From Apostichopus japonicus (taxonomy: Eukaryota > Echinodermata > Holothuroidea > Aspidochirotida > Stichopodidae): a stretch of 64,000 nucleotides of DNA. Below, one piece after another: positions 48,901 through 61,182 of the stretch (within the stretch, counting starts at the first letter, position 1; each line of letters begins with the position of its first letter). The translations under genes and the position numbers were made by a program. The DNA is taken from positions 5,087,001 to 5,151,000 of the forward strand of contig NC_092570.1 in the NCBI RefSeq assembly GCF_037975245.1, in the 5' to 3' direction. Below the pieces are notes generated by a model. That model searched no databases, had not been told where the DNA came from, and saw only the letters and a list, made by a program, of their open reading frames with translations.

Positions 48901-51900
48901 TACTTTAAATGAAATTAATTCTTTTGTTCTTGAGCGCAAATACTCGGTATATAGCTTGATGAAAATGTTGTAAAATTTGTGGAAAAGACGCAAAACGGTG
49001 AACGATGAGCAAGCTTCTATAGTCTATCAATAAAAGCAATTTTTTTTTTTCGAAAATGTTTTCCACGTTATCAACGTCTTTGTCTAATAAGATGATGTGA
49101 CCAGGTTTTAAATTACACTTGAACAAAAGCTATATTATATCTCAACTACAAGCAATTCTGTGACGAAATTTATGTTGTAGGTATAAGTTTTAAAACTCCA
49201 TTGGGAAAGTACAATACAGAGTGTCAAGGTTATATAATACGCATGCTTGAGGCAGGGAGATAATATTCTTTACTATTCACGCTTGGACGGAATATAACAC
49301 CCGCATTTTACTGAATATTAGTAACATCTCTTATAAAGCAGAAGAAAGCCTACTGATATGGAACCGTGAAAAGCGCCATGCAAACCACACTACCAGTGAA
49401 AAAAAGACAAGGGTTTCTTGCTGTCGAAAGATAAAACTCTTTGTTCAAACTTCGGTAAAGACAAAGATAAAGGTTGATAAAGGTCTGGTGGATCAAGATG
49501 TATGATATATATTTATATTAAATCTCATATTTTCAGTTAGTAATTAGCCATTTATCGTAGTGGCAGATTTCTGTATTATTGTACTATCAGCAACAATACG
49601 CAATGATCATTTATTATCTCTAATTTTTTTCGAGGTTTTACAAAAGTGACTGAAGTTATTCATTCCACTTTGTTTTTATAGAAGTATCAGCATTTCATTA
49701 TTAATTTCAAGTCTGAATTTTGCTGAATTTCTATGCAAAATTTCTTTCAATATTACACAGAATAATTATATTCTTGTTTGATAGAAGCTCCTTAACCTAA
49801 TTCTTGTTAAGTTAAATCAAACTCTCAACTTTCCATTTAAAGTTTGAAGTTCAACAATGAAATTTCAGAACAAATTTCACAAATTATAAAGAATTCGTTT
49901 TCGGTAGGACTTGCTTATTTGGAAACAAAGAAAAGGTCGATTTTGCCGCCAGTCGCTGCTTGATCTCACATGAAGTATACAACACGTGATGTATACTTCG
50001 ATTTCGTTCTGAAAAGTTGAACAAGATCCAGACCTAATTGACTGTTATTGACATTCTACCTTTATCGTCTTTACGTGCACAAACAGAAATGTCCTTGGAT
50101 ATATGATAACAAACTGTCAATTAATAAGAGAAATGATTCATTACTCAATTCGTCATTTGATGACTATATGTCAGCTCATTGTCTGCCTGTGTATGATATA
50201 TATATATATTTATTGGAGATGGATTAGGGTGGCTCTATTAGTGACTATGCCTAACTAAACCCCCGCTTTTTCTTATAAGTGGCAGGTTCATGGCGGCACA
50301 AAGCAGTACACTACCACCCTATAAAAGTAAATAATTCGGCGTATATTACCTCTCTTCCGTTTGGAATGGTCCCCCTGGTCGAGAACTGTTGAAGAATACT
50401 CTGCTTAAGCCTTCCGCACTTATGGAAAACTGTTTGTATTTTTTTTTTGCAAGAAAAATAAAATAAAATGTAAGGTCCAAAGTGACTTAGTTCTGTAACG
50501 ATATATTCTTGCAAGTCATCTATCATACATTTATAAGAATATTAATTTCTTATACGATTGATTCCACTTTTAAAACCGATGACTGCGCACATATGTCGTT
50601 TGCAAGTTGGAGTCAAGGTTTGAAAGTAGGGGTCACTCCGAGCACGGGAGCGGTTTGTATATACAAGACAGATATCGTAACAACCTTTAACCTGATCATG
50701 ATGTGTATAGTATTTATACCCTTTCCGCGATACTGGTGGCACCGTGACATTATCATGATCATACTGTTATCATAGCCTCAATGTAAGTTGACTGGGGTTG
50801 AGAGTGGATCAAAATTGTTTGGTTTTCGTGCCTTATCTTGGGGTGACTTTTCTTGCAAACGAGTACCATCCATGACTACGTGTGACTTATCATGTTTTAT
50901 TTTGGTTCCGAAAAGTGTCTTTATGTATATCGACAGTTTTAGCACATATCCACAGGGCCCTGAAGAAGCTGATCGGGCCCCGGGACCATCATATCATCGG
51001 GCCTCCTCTTTGCATTATTCTTTCTTCCTTCTGTATTATGAAACGTTGATGAGAATACACTATAAGGTATGCCATACTTGTTTCTGATCCCGCCCATATT
51101 TCCGAGCCACTAGATTGTCATCACCCATCGTTGCTGTAGGCCCACCCGACCCCTACCCCCACCCCTCTTAGGTTAGGTCCTGGAGATTCAATGACATTAT
51201 GGCTTAAACCGATGAAATTTAATGCGCATGTGGTATCGATATTTTCTCGCAAATTATTGAAAACTTTTAATAAAAATAGAATGTCTGTATAGTTTTCTTT
51301 GAACGTATGATTTTGATACTTACCAACTATAGGCCCTGTTACTTGTTTATCATGTCTCATATAACCACAAATTATTTATAAATGTGCCGATTTCTTTTCT
51401 TTTGGGAGGGGGGAGGAATATAAGGTTTCAGGACACTTACGTGTTTAGATGCCTCAGCCCAGAAGGCATCTACGGCCCCAACAGCGAACCCACATTCACC
51501 ATCGTCAGGACAGCTTTCAGTGTTAACTCCGCCCTTTCCATCTCCGCAGAAATAGAAACCGTTTATGAGGTAGCCAATCAGAGTGTAATCCAAGGTCCAC
51601 GTTCTCTGACCCTCTCGAGAATATGAACGAACTGTATCGTAAATGTCCCATCCATCCCAGAAATTTGACTGTTTGGAGAAGAAGAAAAAAAGGTCAGCCA
51701 ACGTGGATTCTACTTTTATTTGCATGTGTGACTTCCCTACCGCATATTCACCAGGCGCGGATTTTGGGTGTGTGTGTACCCAACCCCCCCCCCTCACCCC
51801 CTCCCCTCCTCCCTTTCAGCACGACCTTGCATGTAGACCTAATTTAAATATGTCTCTGAATGCACCATTCACGTCTCAGTTTGTTTTTCATATGTTATAC

Positions 51901-53508
51901 TTCTATTCTTACATCATGCATCATAATAGTATATAAGTTAAGCAACCAGTGAATTACTTTAATCTACCGATCTATCGATTAGAGTACAGGCTTTGTTATA
52001 TTCAATATATTCAATCAATTTATATATCTGTGATGAGAGTGCAGGCTTTATCATGGGTGAATCAATCAATCAATCAATTATTTTAATCGATATAGGCTAT
52101 CTTATCGATCAGACTTCTGATTTTGATATCTTCTGCAAACTATACACGGTAGGCTACTCTGCCATCAGTCAACTTCATGTTAAATCTTCACCCATATATC
52201 AATCAATGAATCAATTGATATATATATATATATATATATATTTATCAATCAGGATTCAGGCTTTACAATGGGTTTAATAACCTATACATGGTACACTGTT
52301 ATCACTAAACGATGCACTTTTAATCCTCGCCAATATTACAGCCTATTGCATTGCCTGCTGTAAGCCAACTTTGTCTTTTCTAATCTTTCGGATCCACGGT
52401 GTGCTATACCGCTGTTTCTACCATCAAGATTCCATCTACGATTGCAGATGGAAAAGTATTTTAATCCCTAAAGGTTAATAATCGAACACAGATATATATT
52501 ATGTCTAACAGACTCACACTTTGATATTGAGTATTCAGTCAGATATGACTCTCAGAAGTATAAAAAGCTGTATAAAAAGAGATGTCGATTCCTGTGGATA
52601 AGTCAGTCAATATTCACTAACTCTGTCTTCCGAACCCTCAATAACAAGAAAATGGGTCAAAACGGGAAGGAATAACGACGTTTTAACCTTGAAAGTTTCT
52701 ATTATTATGTGAGGAACAGCAAGAATAAAAATTCTGCAATCCCCTCTTCATAGCTTGAGCTCGATGATCGCTGAGTTCTCATATTTTTCAATCTATACAA
52801 CCTTTTTTTTTGGGGGGGGGGGGGGAATAGTATATATACATCGCGGAATAATTGGTGATGTCACAAGGGGGTGGTGCTGAGGACGGGGCGAGACAACATG
52901 CCCCACCCGCCAAATGTTTAGTTCACCCTGGAGTACCATGAAGTTTGCCATCTCCAAAACAAAAACCTCAGGCATCAAGGTTCGTCAACTTTTTGAATTC
53001 TACTGACTTTCTTTAATTTACGTACGTATATTCCTCCAGAATTATACTCATTTGAAGCTGATCTAAGTTCTGGAAATCATGCAAACCGCACAGCTTCAAG
53101 GTGATTCAATCTCCCACCCACCTCCCACCCGCCCATTGATCTCCACCATGGGCCCTGTGACGGGTCCCTGGACCACACGCCGACATGCTCCGCGATCGCC
53201 CTGGCGCCTCAGACACAGTTTGCATTAACCGCGTTCGGCCACCCCCCCCCCCTCCCAGATGTTGCTGTCATATTGCTGGATCCCCTACCCACTTCCAAAA
53301 ACGTGGCGACGACACAACTGATGCCTACAAATACCTCACCTCTCTTCAGTGAGATGCCGAATCACGTAAAGTTCTTACCATGTCTTTGGGTATTGTTATA
53401 GAAGCACTTTCTACAAAGTCTTTGTAATCGTTTGGTTCCACGTCACATGGTTCTTTGCCCAACCAGGCTACGGAGAAAAGCTCCCATAACTCAGAACAAT
53501 TCTTAGAA
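42950..53508 (-). CDS. ADP-ribosyl cyclase (CD38/Aplysia cyclase family), six 3' exons, 5' end missing
   Basis: Converts NAD+ to cyclic ADP-ribose. Exons in order: 53508-53379, 51668-51441, 50429-50350, 46751-46659, 44262-44176, 43100-42950; phases join. Exon 1 here opens SKNCSELWELF, then EPCDVEPNDY. The next has NFWDGW, TLDYTLIGY, FCG and AFW; later exons carry FELCNLTPEKI and HDC...YNC. Relative to CD38 numbering, catalytic Trp125, Trp189 and Glu226 are conserved. Positions equal to CD38 Cys119 and Cys201 are Lys and Glu, as in the Aplysia enzyme. The last exon ends with a polar stretch (NDDGG) and a hydrophobic tail (SFFLITCIAFIVLQF), a GPI-anchor signal pattern. Signal peptide exon not identified. 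The first base of exon 53508 needs two bases from an upstream exon. Confidence 0.88.
45561..45640. repeat. three tandem units of about 33 bp
   Basis: CCCATAAAATATTGCAAATT then TCC and C/T-rich spacer, repeated twice, with a third partial unit ending ATAAAATATTAGAAA. In a cyclase intron. Confidence 0.8.
46831..47217. mobile_element. hAT-like non-autonomous element, divergent subfamily (387 bp)
   Basis: Perfect 14-bp terminal inverted repeats CATAGGCGTAGGAG / CTCCTACGCCTATG and a perfect 8-bp target duplication TCTATACT (46823-46830 and 47218-47225). Internal sequence differs from the copies at 883 and 34702 apart from G-rich and C-rich subterminal runs. Located about 80 bases upstream of a cyclase exon, in its intron. 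Confidence 0.9.
47997..48080 (+). repeat. 84-bp dispersed repeat, partner of 21418-21501
   Basis: Open frame ILLQAGTREEASLAYQSRKL then TEVSLLD. Only about four base differences from the partner copy. Preceded by a GTATGTATG run and TTTTAG. Confidence 0.75.
48100..48340. repeat. degenerate GTACTCAT / GAGTAC word-rich repeat
   Basis: Words such as TGTACTCATACTC, GAGTACCTATACTCAT and CATGCTGTTGTTCTCGTAC occur over 240 bases. Related tracts lie at 18600-18655, 26415-26605 and 36855-36930; 26545-26600 and 48275-48335 align over about 55 bases. Confidence 0.55.
50693..50855 (+). mobile_element. second, degenerate copy of the U2-headed SINE-like element
   Basis: GATCATGATGTGTATAGTAT then a CCCTTTCCGCGATAC segment parallels the head and junction at 36568-36610. 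The body (GCCTCAATGTAAGTTGACTG, then ATTGTTTGGTTTTCGTGCC) matches both body segments at 36625-36830. Located in a cyclase intron. Confidence 0.62.
51977..52275. repeat. ATCAATCA tract with three spaced CAGGCTTTA units
   Basis: Units of the form GA..C-AGGCTTT then ATGGGT occur near 51985, 52039 and 52253, separated by ATCAATCAATCA and (TA)n at 52217-52242. Within a cyclase intron. Confidence 0.6.
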
Positions 53509-53796
53509 CTGAAACAAACAAAATAAAGGGGGAAAAAGAGACAATTATTTCTAACATGCTTTCAGCGGAAGGACCAATCAAAAGATCGTTGTATGTTTAC
53601 GTATTCATAACTTGATTAAACAGTGTTCCCTGCATGGCTGCGATGGCTACTCCTTATAGCTACACATGGTGGTTTTTATAGTCTAAACAAGGATTGTTGC
53701 GGTGTAACTAAGGCAACAATAATTTCCCACGTGATCAGAAGGACTATATATAGTCATACTTATGTTGTGATAGAACAAAAATAAATAAATAAATAA

Positions 53797-53860
53797 AATA
53801 AAATAAATATATATATATATATACATATATATACATATATATACATATACATATATATGC
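53797..53860. repeat. (TA)n/(CATATATA)n microsatellite
   Basis: Alternating TA with spaced ACATATATATACATA units. Confidence 0.9.
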
Positions 53861-54060
53861 GAGGTAAATAACTATGCGGTGTAGTATACCGTATATAGAA
53901 AATGGCAGAAATTCAACACTTTGTGAAATAGTTTAATGAAAGAAAAATCGAGAAAAAAGCGAGAATTCCTATTGATAAGCCAAAATAAGAGTAGTTAGAA
54001 CCATTACATATATGCATAATCAAATAGATATGGAACACTTATTACTAACAGGGATCATGC

Positions 54061-54510
54061 TTACCTGAAGTGTGTTAATTAGAACTTTACATAGTAAGAT
54101 AGTAGACTGATCGCATGCAGACGATACCAATGGATTATGCTTTTCATGTGGTCTTTCTGCGTAATCTGTATATAACATGTAAGCTATGCATCGTAATTGC
54201 TTTATGCTGCATTAGAAATTCGATATCACTCAACCTTAGTTTCCATTAAAAAAAAAAATTTGCCGAAAATTTTCTTTTTAAAAGTATTTTCATTATTCTG
54301 AGGACTTAAAATCAAAGGGAGGTTTCCTATTATAAGCCGATACGACAAGAACCTATAATTTATGCATCAGATGGACAATAGAAATGAAATAAAAAACCGT
54401 GCCCACGCTCACCTGAAGTGAGTTATACCTTTATACTGTAATAAGAAAGTTGATCTGAACAAGACGGTACCTATAGACTATGATTGATCATTTCAAGTGG
54501 TCCTTACTTA
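54061..54510. repeat. diverged local duplication (54061-54165 and 54411-54510)
   Basis: TTACCTGAAGTGTGTTA.. and CTCACCTGAAGTGAGTTA.. start two related stretches of about 100 bases, ending CATGTGGTC and CAAGTGGTCC. Both begin, on the minus strand, with a CTTCAG|GT donor-like site. Confidence 0.55.
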
Positions 54511-54566
54511 GTTTTTTAACCTCACATCATAACAAAAACAATCGACAAGTAATGAAGGAAACTTAC

Positions 54567-54647
54567 GTTGTAAATTAGTATAAATGTCGCGACAATTTAG
54601 AGCCTGAATGAAATGGCTGATTGCCGTAGTGTCGTTGTAACAAACAT
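54567..54647 (-). CDS. candidate upstream exon of the cyclase gene
   Basis: An 81-base interval with a good acceptor (TTTTTCTATAACCCTAATTAG) and donor (C|GTAAGTTT) on the minus strand is open in one frame only, reading VCYNDTTAISHFIQALNCRD then IYTNLQ. The pattern C, five residues or so, then the next exon's C-S-E-L-W resembles the N-terminal region of CD38. However its end phase (1) does not match what exon 53508 needs (2), so a small missing exon, an indel or another gene must be invoked. Confidence 0.35.
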
Positions 54648-54734
54648 CTAATTAGGGTTATAGAAAAACATGTGTGTTTCTTGTTCTGCAAGTTCCTGTC
54701 CTCTCAGTTTTCTTAGACAATTAGAAATTTCTCA

Positions 54735-54739
<5 letters not shown>

Positions 54740-54785
<46 letters not shown>

Positions 54786-54840
54786 TATATCATATATATC
54801 ATACGGTATATATATATCATATATATATTTACCATATATA
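54740..54840. repeat. (AT)n microsatellite and AT-rich flank
   Basis: AT dinucleotides to about 54778, followed by CATATATATCATATA variants. Confidence 0.9.
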
Positions 54841-55329
54841 TTATAATATTGAATATTCATTAATGCTATCACACGTGGTTTTTCACCGAATAACCTTTCA
54901 AGCACAAGACCCCAAAAATATCAGAAGTACACAAAGTAAAGGTTTCACATGGCATAGTACTTTGTAGCAAAACGATTTAAGGGGAATTTGTATTATCAAA
55001 TATAACAGTTTTACTGGTAATGATATACAAAATCATATAATTAAACCTTCGCCTGTAACTCAGTCTGTTTCAATCTAAGATATTATGTATTTAGAGCAAA
55101 CTACGCGCATTATGTGTCAAAATGTTTGCCAGCTGTACAATTGTTGTTGGGAAAAAATATGCCGGTCAATTATCTATTTCAATCTATAAGCCATATTGTT
55201 ATTCATATCGAACAAGCTACATTTGCATAAATGAAGATCTACATAGACTATACCGTTTTTCACAAAGTATTACTCTCTTCCTATAACACTGCATAAATTC
55301 ACCAAAAAGTTGAAGTGTAGGGAAAAAAT

Positions 55330-55337
<8 letters not shown>

Positions 55338-55402
<65 letters not shown>
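55338..55402. repeat. (AT)n microsatellite
   Basis: Uninterrupted AT dinucleotides over about 64 bases. Confidence 0.95.
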
Positions 55403-55404
<2 letters not shown>

Positions 55405-58400
55405 CTTCTTTTACGCTGCTCTTACACCTATTGGTTAATTTTTAAAACCCAAGATATCGCAATATATCATTTTCCCTCAGTATAGTCACTTGACCTTTTT
55501 CGTGAGCACGGCGTTTGGAGTACCAACTACGTCATTGGTCATTAGAGAAGGGCGTGCTTTAAATTTATTTTTATTTATCAGCGTATCGATTGGTGTATAT
55601 TACATACATATATAAAAGAATAATACCAGGCACATAATTAAGTCTAAAAATTAAAATACATATTACTACCACTTTAAACTTTTTTCCGTGTTTTGTTTTT
55701 TTGGACTATATGTTGAAAGTTGGCTCAAAGTCAACCACCCTTTAAAGGAGATCAATAATAAAAATCGATAATTTCTTCCTGATATGCTTTTCTTTTGTTT
55801 TTTTGGGATCATCAACTACACTGCAGAGCATATCTGCACATACGCGTCATGGGCAATACTTCGAGTTTGATTGATTTGTGAGACAAGTTTCCCCGACAGC
55901 AAGTATTATTCGAACGTGCTGTTTGAATGTTGACCTCACGATGATTCTAGGATCATCCTTGGACACCGGTGGGAAAAGCATTGTTTGAAACTCATGAGAC
56001 ACGTCTTGAAGAGAACCATAATATCATCGTAGAAGATATCAAGCAGATTAGACAAAACAGATTCGACTTTGATCATAAAAATATTAATAAAAGAATTAGA
56101 TATCATTAGGAAAAGAATTCCTGCTGTTAATATATCACAACCCCTGCTGAGCGGGTGACATCTTGTAAATGGTTGTAAATGGTAGTTTCGATCAGAATCG
56201 GATGATTTATGTGGTCACCGACAGAGACCAACAGCTTTACAGAAGACTGAAGTAAATAATGGTTACTAATGGTTAAATGATGTGATTATTATGACTGACC
56301 GTACAGGGAACCGATTTTTTATTTTTATTATTATCATCTTTTGAAAAGTCGTTTTACAAGACAAAATTTGGTTAAGGAAATCAACCACTTGATGAAAATG
56401 ATGTTGTACTCCAACATGAAAATTATCCAAGTACACTTTACACATTACATAGTTACACATTACACAATACACACTTACACATGACACATTACATATTGCA
56501 CATTATACAATTACACTTTACACAATTACACATTTACATTACACACTACACAAGGCTTACACATTGCACGTTATACAATTACACAATTACACAATTACAA
56601 ATTTACACACTTACGCATTACACACTACACAAGACTTACACATTGCACATCATACAATTACACTTTACACAATTATACAATTACACATTACACACTTACA
56701 CATTACACATTGCATATTAAACAATTACATATTACACACTGACACAGTGCACATTACACACATTACATTTACACATTACACAACTAAACATTTTACAATG
56801 TGCTGCTGTGCATTACAATAATATGCTCTTGATAAAGTGCCATATACACAGTGACCCCATCACATACTTATTAAGAATACCATGCATCGTACAAGAACGG
56901 CTCGTCCTCGGAAGAGCCTGAACGGGAGTAAAAAGAAAATCCTCCAACTAAGTGAACACCCCCTTTTAGTCTAAATGAGAATGATTGCCCTCACCATGGC
57001 CTTAGTAGCATGAATGGATAAGCGAGTTACCAACCCCTTTCCGTGCACACAAAAAAAAGTGTCATTTCAACTTGCAAAAATAGCGGGACAATTCTGGAAC
57101 TGGGTAGACCATCTAGAGTTCGTTGAACCTGTTACAGGAGAGATATATTTTCCACAACTGCAGCGATCTTTGTGAGTCACTGATGGTGCTCAATTAACGT
57201 GAAATCTATAAACCTATTATAAAACTAATGAAAAAACCCAGTAAAGTACTCCACGAAACACGCCATCTGAAATTATGATGATGGGGGAGAGGGGAGGGGG
57301 GAAGGGCAGGGGCAGAATTGACTAAACAATTTCAATTTCTTAGACTTTCAGTTACATTGTTCATTGCAGTTTCATGTTCTTTCATATTATGGCTAATTCC
57401 TCCCATTATACGTGTTTGCCGTCGACTCCATTACAAGGTGGGGTGGGGGTGAGGGGTGAGGTCTGACTACCGTATAGGGGGAAGAGATCATTCAATTTTA
57501 AAATGCTGACTTGTTTTACCTTAACGCTGACATTTTGAATTTCTATCTACAAGTCGGTATGTGTGTATGTCTGTCTGTCTATCTATCTGTCTATGTGTCC
57601 GTCTGCTTAAATTGTTATATTTTAAAATTTATTAAATGAGGAAAGGGAAATTGGCATATTTACAACCCCCCACCCCCTACCACCACATTCCACATTCCTT
57701 TGGAATGCACGAAAATGAAGACAATAAACAGCGAGTGATGCGGTCTCTCATGTAGTAGGGATATTTTAAGGCCATTTTGTTCCTTATACATTGATACAAC
57801 TCTACCGGTTCCATCTTGGAATCTATATCAAGATTTATGAAATTACGATAAATAAATCCAGTCTTACCAACTGCTTATTGTTTTTCTTTGATGGGTGTAA
57901 ATCAATGTCTCGGCTCTATATGAGGCTTTTGTTTTAGTGGATTACAATGCAGATGGCAGGTGTCTGCTCAAGAAAAAAATTGTCTCCGAATGAATTTTTT
58001 TACAACCCCTCGTAAATCTTTGAATAATTGTCCATCGATGACTATCGGGAATAAAGTGTCATTAGATTATTGTGTAAGTCTGATTCACAATTTTTTTTTT
58101 ATGTTGTAAAACGATAAAATTTGACGTTTAGGATGAATAAGGGATTTGGAGGCAAATTGGGGTCAAATTTGACTTTTATGATGCTTGAGACCAGATTTAA
58201 TAACCATGTTTGCATGAGGTACCTTTAGCATTCATGAAGTCCTCACACTTTTTTTATTTTCTTGACTACTCAATTATAGGTTAAAGTGCAGTTACGTTCA
58301 TCTAAATCTGTCATCATGGGAAGCTTATAGACTAAAAGAATGATGACTTTGTTTATTTTTAGTTGAATGTGATTCTTTAATAGCACATTCCCTCCAAGAT

Positions 58401-58646
58401 CTTAATAAATAAAAAAAAAAGGGTTATTAAAAAACATGTTATTCTCGTCGGTTTCAACTGTTATGTTCGGAATGCAAAAACTATTTTACCCCCCCCCCCT
58501 CTCAAAAAAATTATATATGTTAGTGTGTCACACCATCATCACTACGATCATTTTAAAGGAGTGACATGCTGACTTGAAAACTAAAATTACAGTTACAATG
58601 ACAGTGGAACATGTTACCAAGGGTATCTAATTTAACTTAATGCGGC
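55403..58646. other. non-coding region between the cyclase candidate exon and the TTAA element
   Basis: Apart from the ACACATTAC array and TCTG/TATC words near 57570, no gene or regulatory signal I can support. Confidence 0.4.
56420..56810. repeat. ACACATTACACA minisatellite
   Basis: About 390 bases of irregular 9-12-bp words (CACATTACACA, CACTTTACACA, CAATTACACA). Open frames across it reflect the repeat, not genes. Confidence 0.92.
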
Positions 58647-59044
58647 TTAAAGGCATTGAAGACTCGCCCCAAACCGCGTGCCGCCCTCTAAAAAGAAAGT
58701 TAACTTTCCGTTGCTTGTATGTGAAGTTTTCTTCTTGTCGCTACAAAATGCAGACAGTAATGATACGTGATACCTTGTTATCTTTTATCTGGACCTGAGA
58801 TCAGGGAGTTCCATAACAACTCCCTGCTGAGATGTCCATCGCTGCTATGTACACTGTGTTGTGGGTATTGACCGTAACTGCATGTATTGACTGTACACTA
58901 GTGTCTAACTACCGACGGTAGCAAGCTGTGTGTGTATTTTCTGGGATCGATGGTGGTGTCTAACACTTAAGTTACACCTCATTCGAAACTAGGTCAGATT
59001 ACCGGCATCAGACGTTTCTTTGTGCGAGTCTTCACTCCCTTTAA
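58647..59044 (+). mobile_element. TTAA-type MITE, copy 4, with a hairpin insertion
   Basis: Same family as 14337-14700, with TTAA at both ends, 398 bp. It differs by a 25-bp perfect hairpin at 58802-58826 flanked by a 7-bp duplication CTGAGAT (58795-58801 and 58827-58833). Confidence 0.88.
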
Positions 59045-59049
59045 TGCAT

Positions 59050-59150
59050 CATGTATATGTATGTATGACGTGTATGTATGTATGTACGTATGTATGTATG
59101 TGTATGTACGTTTGAATGCATGCATGCATGTATGCATGTATGTATATATG
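59050..59150. repeat. (TGTATGTA)n tract
   Basis: GTATGTATGTA words with TGCATGCATG variants, abutting the right end of the TTAA element. Confidence 0.9.
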
Positions 59151-60554
59151 ATTTGCGAAAGACTTGTTTATCGTCGTCCTTCTGCACTCCCAATCGGATA
59201 AGTGCTATTGACATCACAATGTGGATATACCAAAATGACCATCATTTGATAGGTTTGTAAGGGAAAAGTAAAACGTGATTTCCACTAAGCTGATGGCGTT
59301 GCAGGTTTATTTTTCAAGATCGATTCGCGGCTTGTATCCTATGTATAACCTCGTTATATATACTGTAAAGGTTGGTAATTTATCGTTTATTTGGTGGTGT
59401 AGAGAGATCGCCTGTGGTAGTAACTCAAAAGATTTTGTTTAGGATAATATCGTGGGATCTTTCAGCAAGGATGGACAATTGTTTGTTTTTCGTAAGAGTG
59501 ACACATTAACACTAATAAATCAAAATATAATATATTCTGTATCATAAAAAAACGGGGGGGGGGGAAATTAACTAGTAAGAAATACTTTGGTTTACACTTG
59601 TAACAATATTAAATATGTAAGGTTTTGTTTGCCCTCGGCTGCACTTCCGAACGGCTACCATATTCTATAGTGGGGAAGCAATAACTCTTTGTCTGTGTCA
59701 AAATATTATTCAACTGACGGACTTTCAGTATTTGACCCACTTTGAAGACCCTTTTTCTTCTTCATCTTCTTTGTAATCATACTATTTCAATATTTAACGT
59801 GGTACCTGTTAGAGTCATTGACAACGTGTGTGTAGATACCGGCTGGCCTTCATTCACTGTCAGTTTGATTGTGCTGGGGAATAGTTTTAACCGCACTATA
59901 GAGCAAACGTTAACCCCTGAATCGACTATGAGCTAAGACACAGAGTTGTGGTCGGACAGGTTTAATGTACTATCTCCTGGCTACATTGTCAGATCTTTCC
60001 TTAAATACAAGTTTTTTTATTAAAAAAATGGAAGAGGCTATACTTTTAACAAAACGGGGCACTTCTTATATATTGGGAGCGGGGGGGGGGGATAGGCGGA
60101 ACATGCCAACCCCTTCCCCAACCAGGGCTACCTATCATTCTATGCTATACTTATCATAGAATCTGTCTTATTTATCAGTTGCTATCAGAATCAGGATGAA
60201 AGATAAAATGTCTATCTTACGACTTCAATCCGGATAAGACAATTCGCTATAGCGTTAAAAATCAGCTTGATGCTCAACAGAGCAAAGAATGTCTTCATCT
60301 CGTAAACAAGCGACGGAGAATCAAAAAGATGTTTCAGATAAAACATATTTCCCAGAGAAGATTAAAGCTAATCACCCGTGAATAAGTATAATGCACGAAT
60401 AAATTTGGGGAGGTGGATTATAAGTATAGCTAAATGCCAAGACTGTTAGCAACGATTTGATTTTCTTTTCAAACAAATTTGCAGAATGTAGATTTCTATA
60501 CGGTAACTAAATTCTCAGACCATGATTCCAGATATACAATCTCATTCGCATGGG

Positions 60555-60831
<277 letters not shown>

Positions 60832-61182
60832 CACTACATGCATTTCTTCTTCTTTTTTTAGTATATTATATATATATCTTTCTTTTTCCTTTTTTTTTTT
60901 GCCTTTGAAATTCAATCGGTCATATCCATTTGACCATATTTCATTTTCTTTAACTTGAATTGAAATTCTCTTTACTACACTTCACAAAAATATTGTTTTT
61001 TGTATATAAGACCCAAATATGTATATACATAATTTTTCTCATTTTACATTTCTTTTCAAGATTTTAAATGATACTATTTTTTATGATTTAGTGAGAAAAA
61101 GACAATGTCATATATAACGCACTTTGTTTTTTCTTTTTTCGGCGGCGCCTAATATGTGTACTTAGTTTGATTTTAGAGGAAA

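Larger units (their letters stand above)
47226..50349. other. long cyclase intron
   Basis: Besides the 84-bp repeat at 47997, it holds GAGTAC-type words at 48140-48340, a poly-T tract at 48490-48514 and no coding exon I can support. Confidence 0.5.

Noticed and set aside
50311-50526. Frame reading KCGRLKQSILQQF over a cyclase exon
   Set aside because: Wrong frame. The spliced frame of 50429-50350 reads FSISAEGLSRVFFNSS and aligns to the family.
51750-51790. hAT-type left end (CAGGCGCGGATTTTGG)
   Set aside because: No matching right end or target duplication found nearby, so only a fragment can be suggested.
56481-56821. Two overlapping frames rich in His, Tyr and Thr
   Set aside because: Products of the ACACATTACACA minisatellite.
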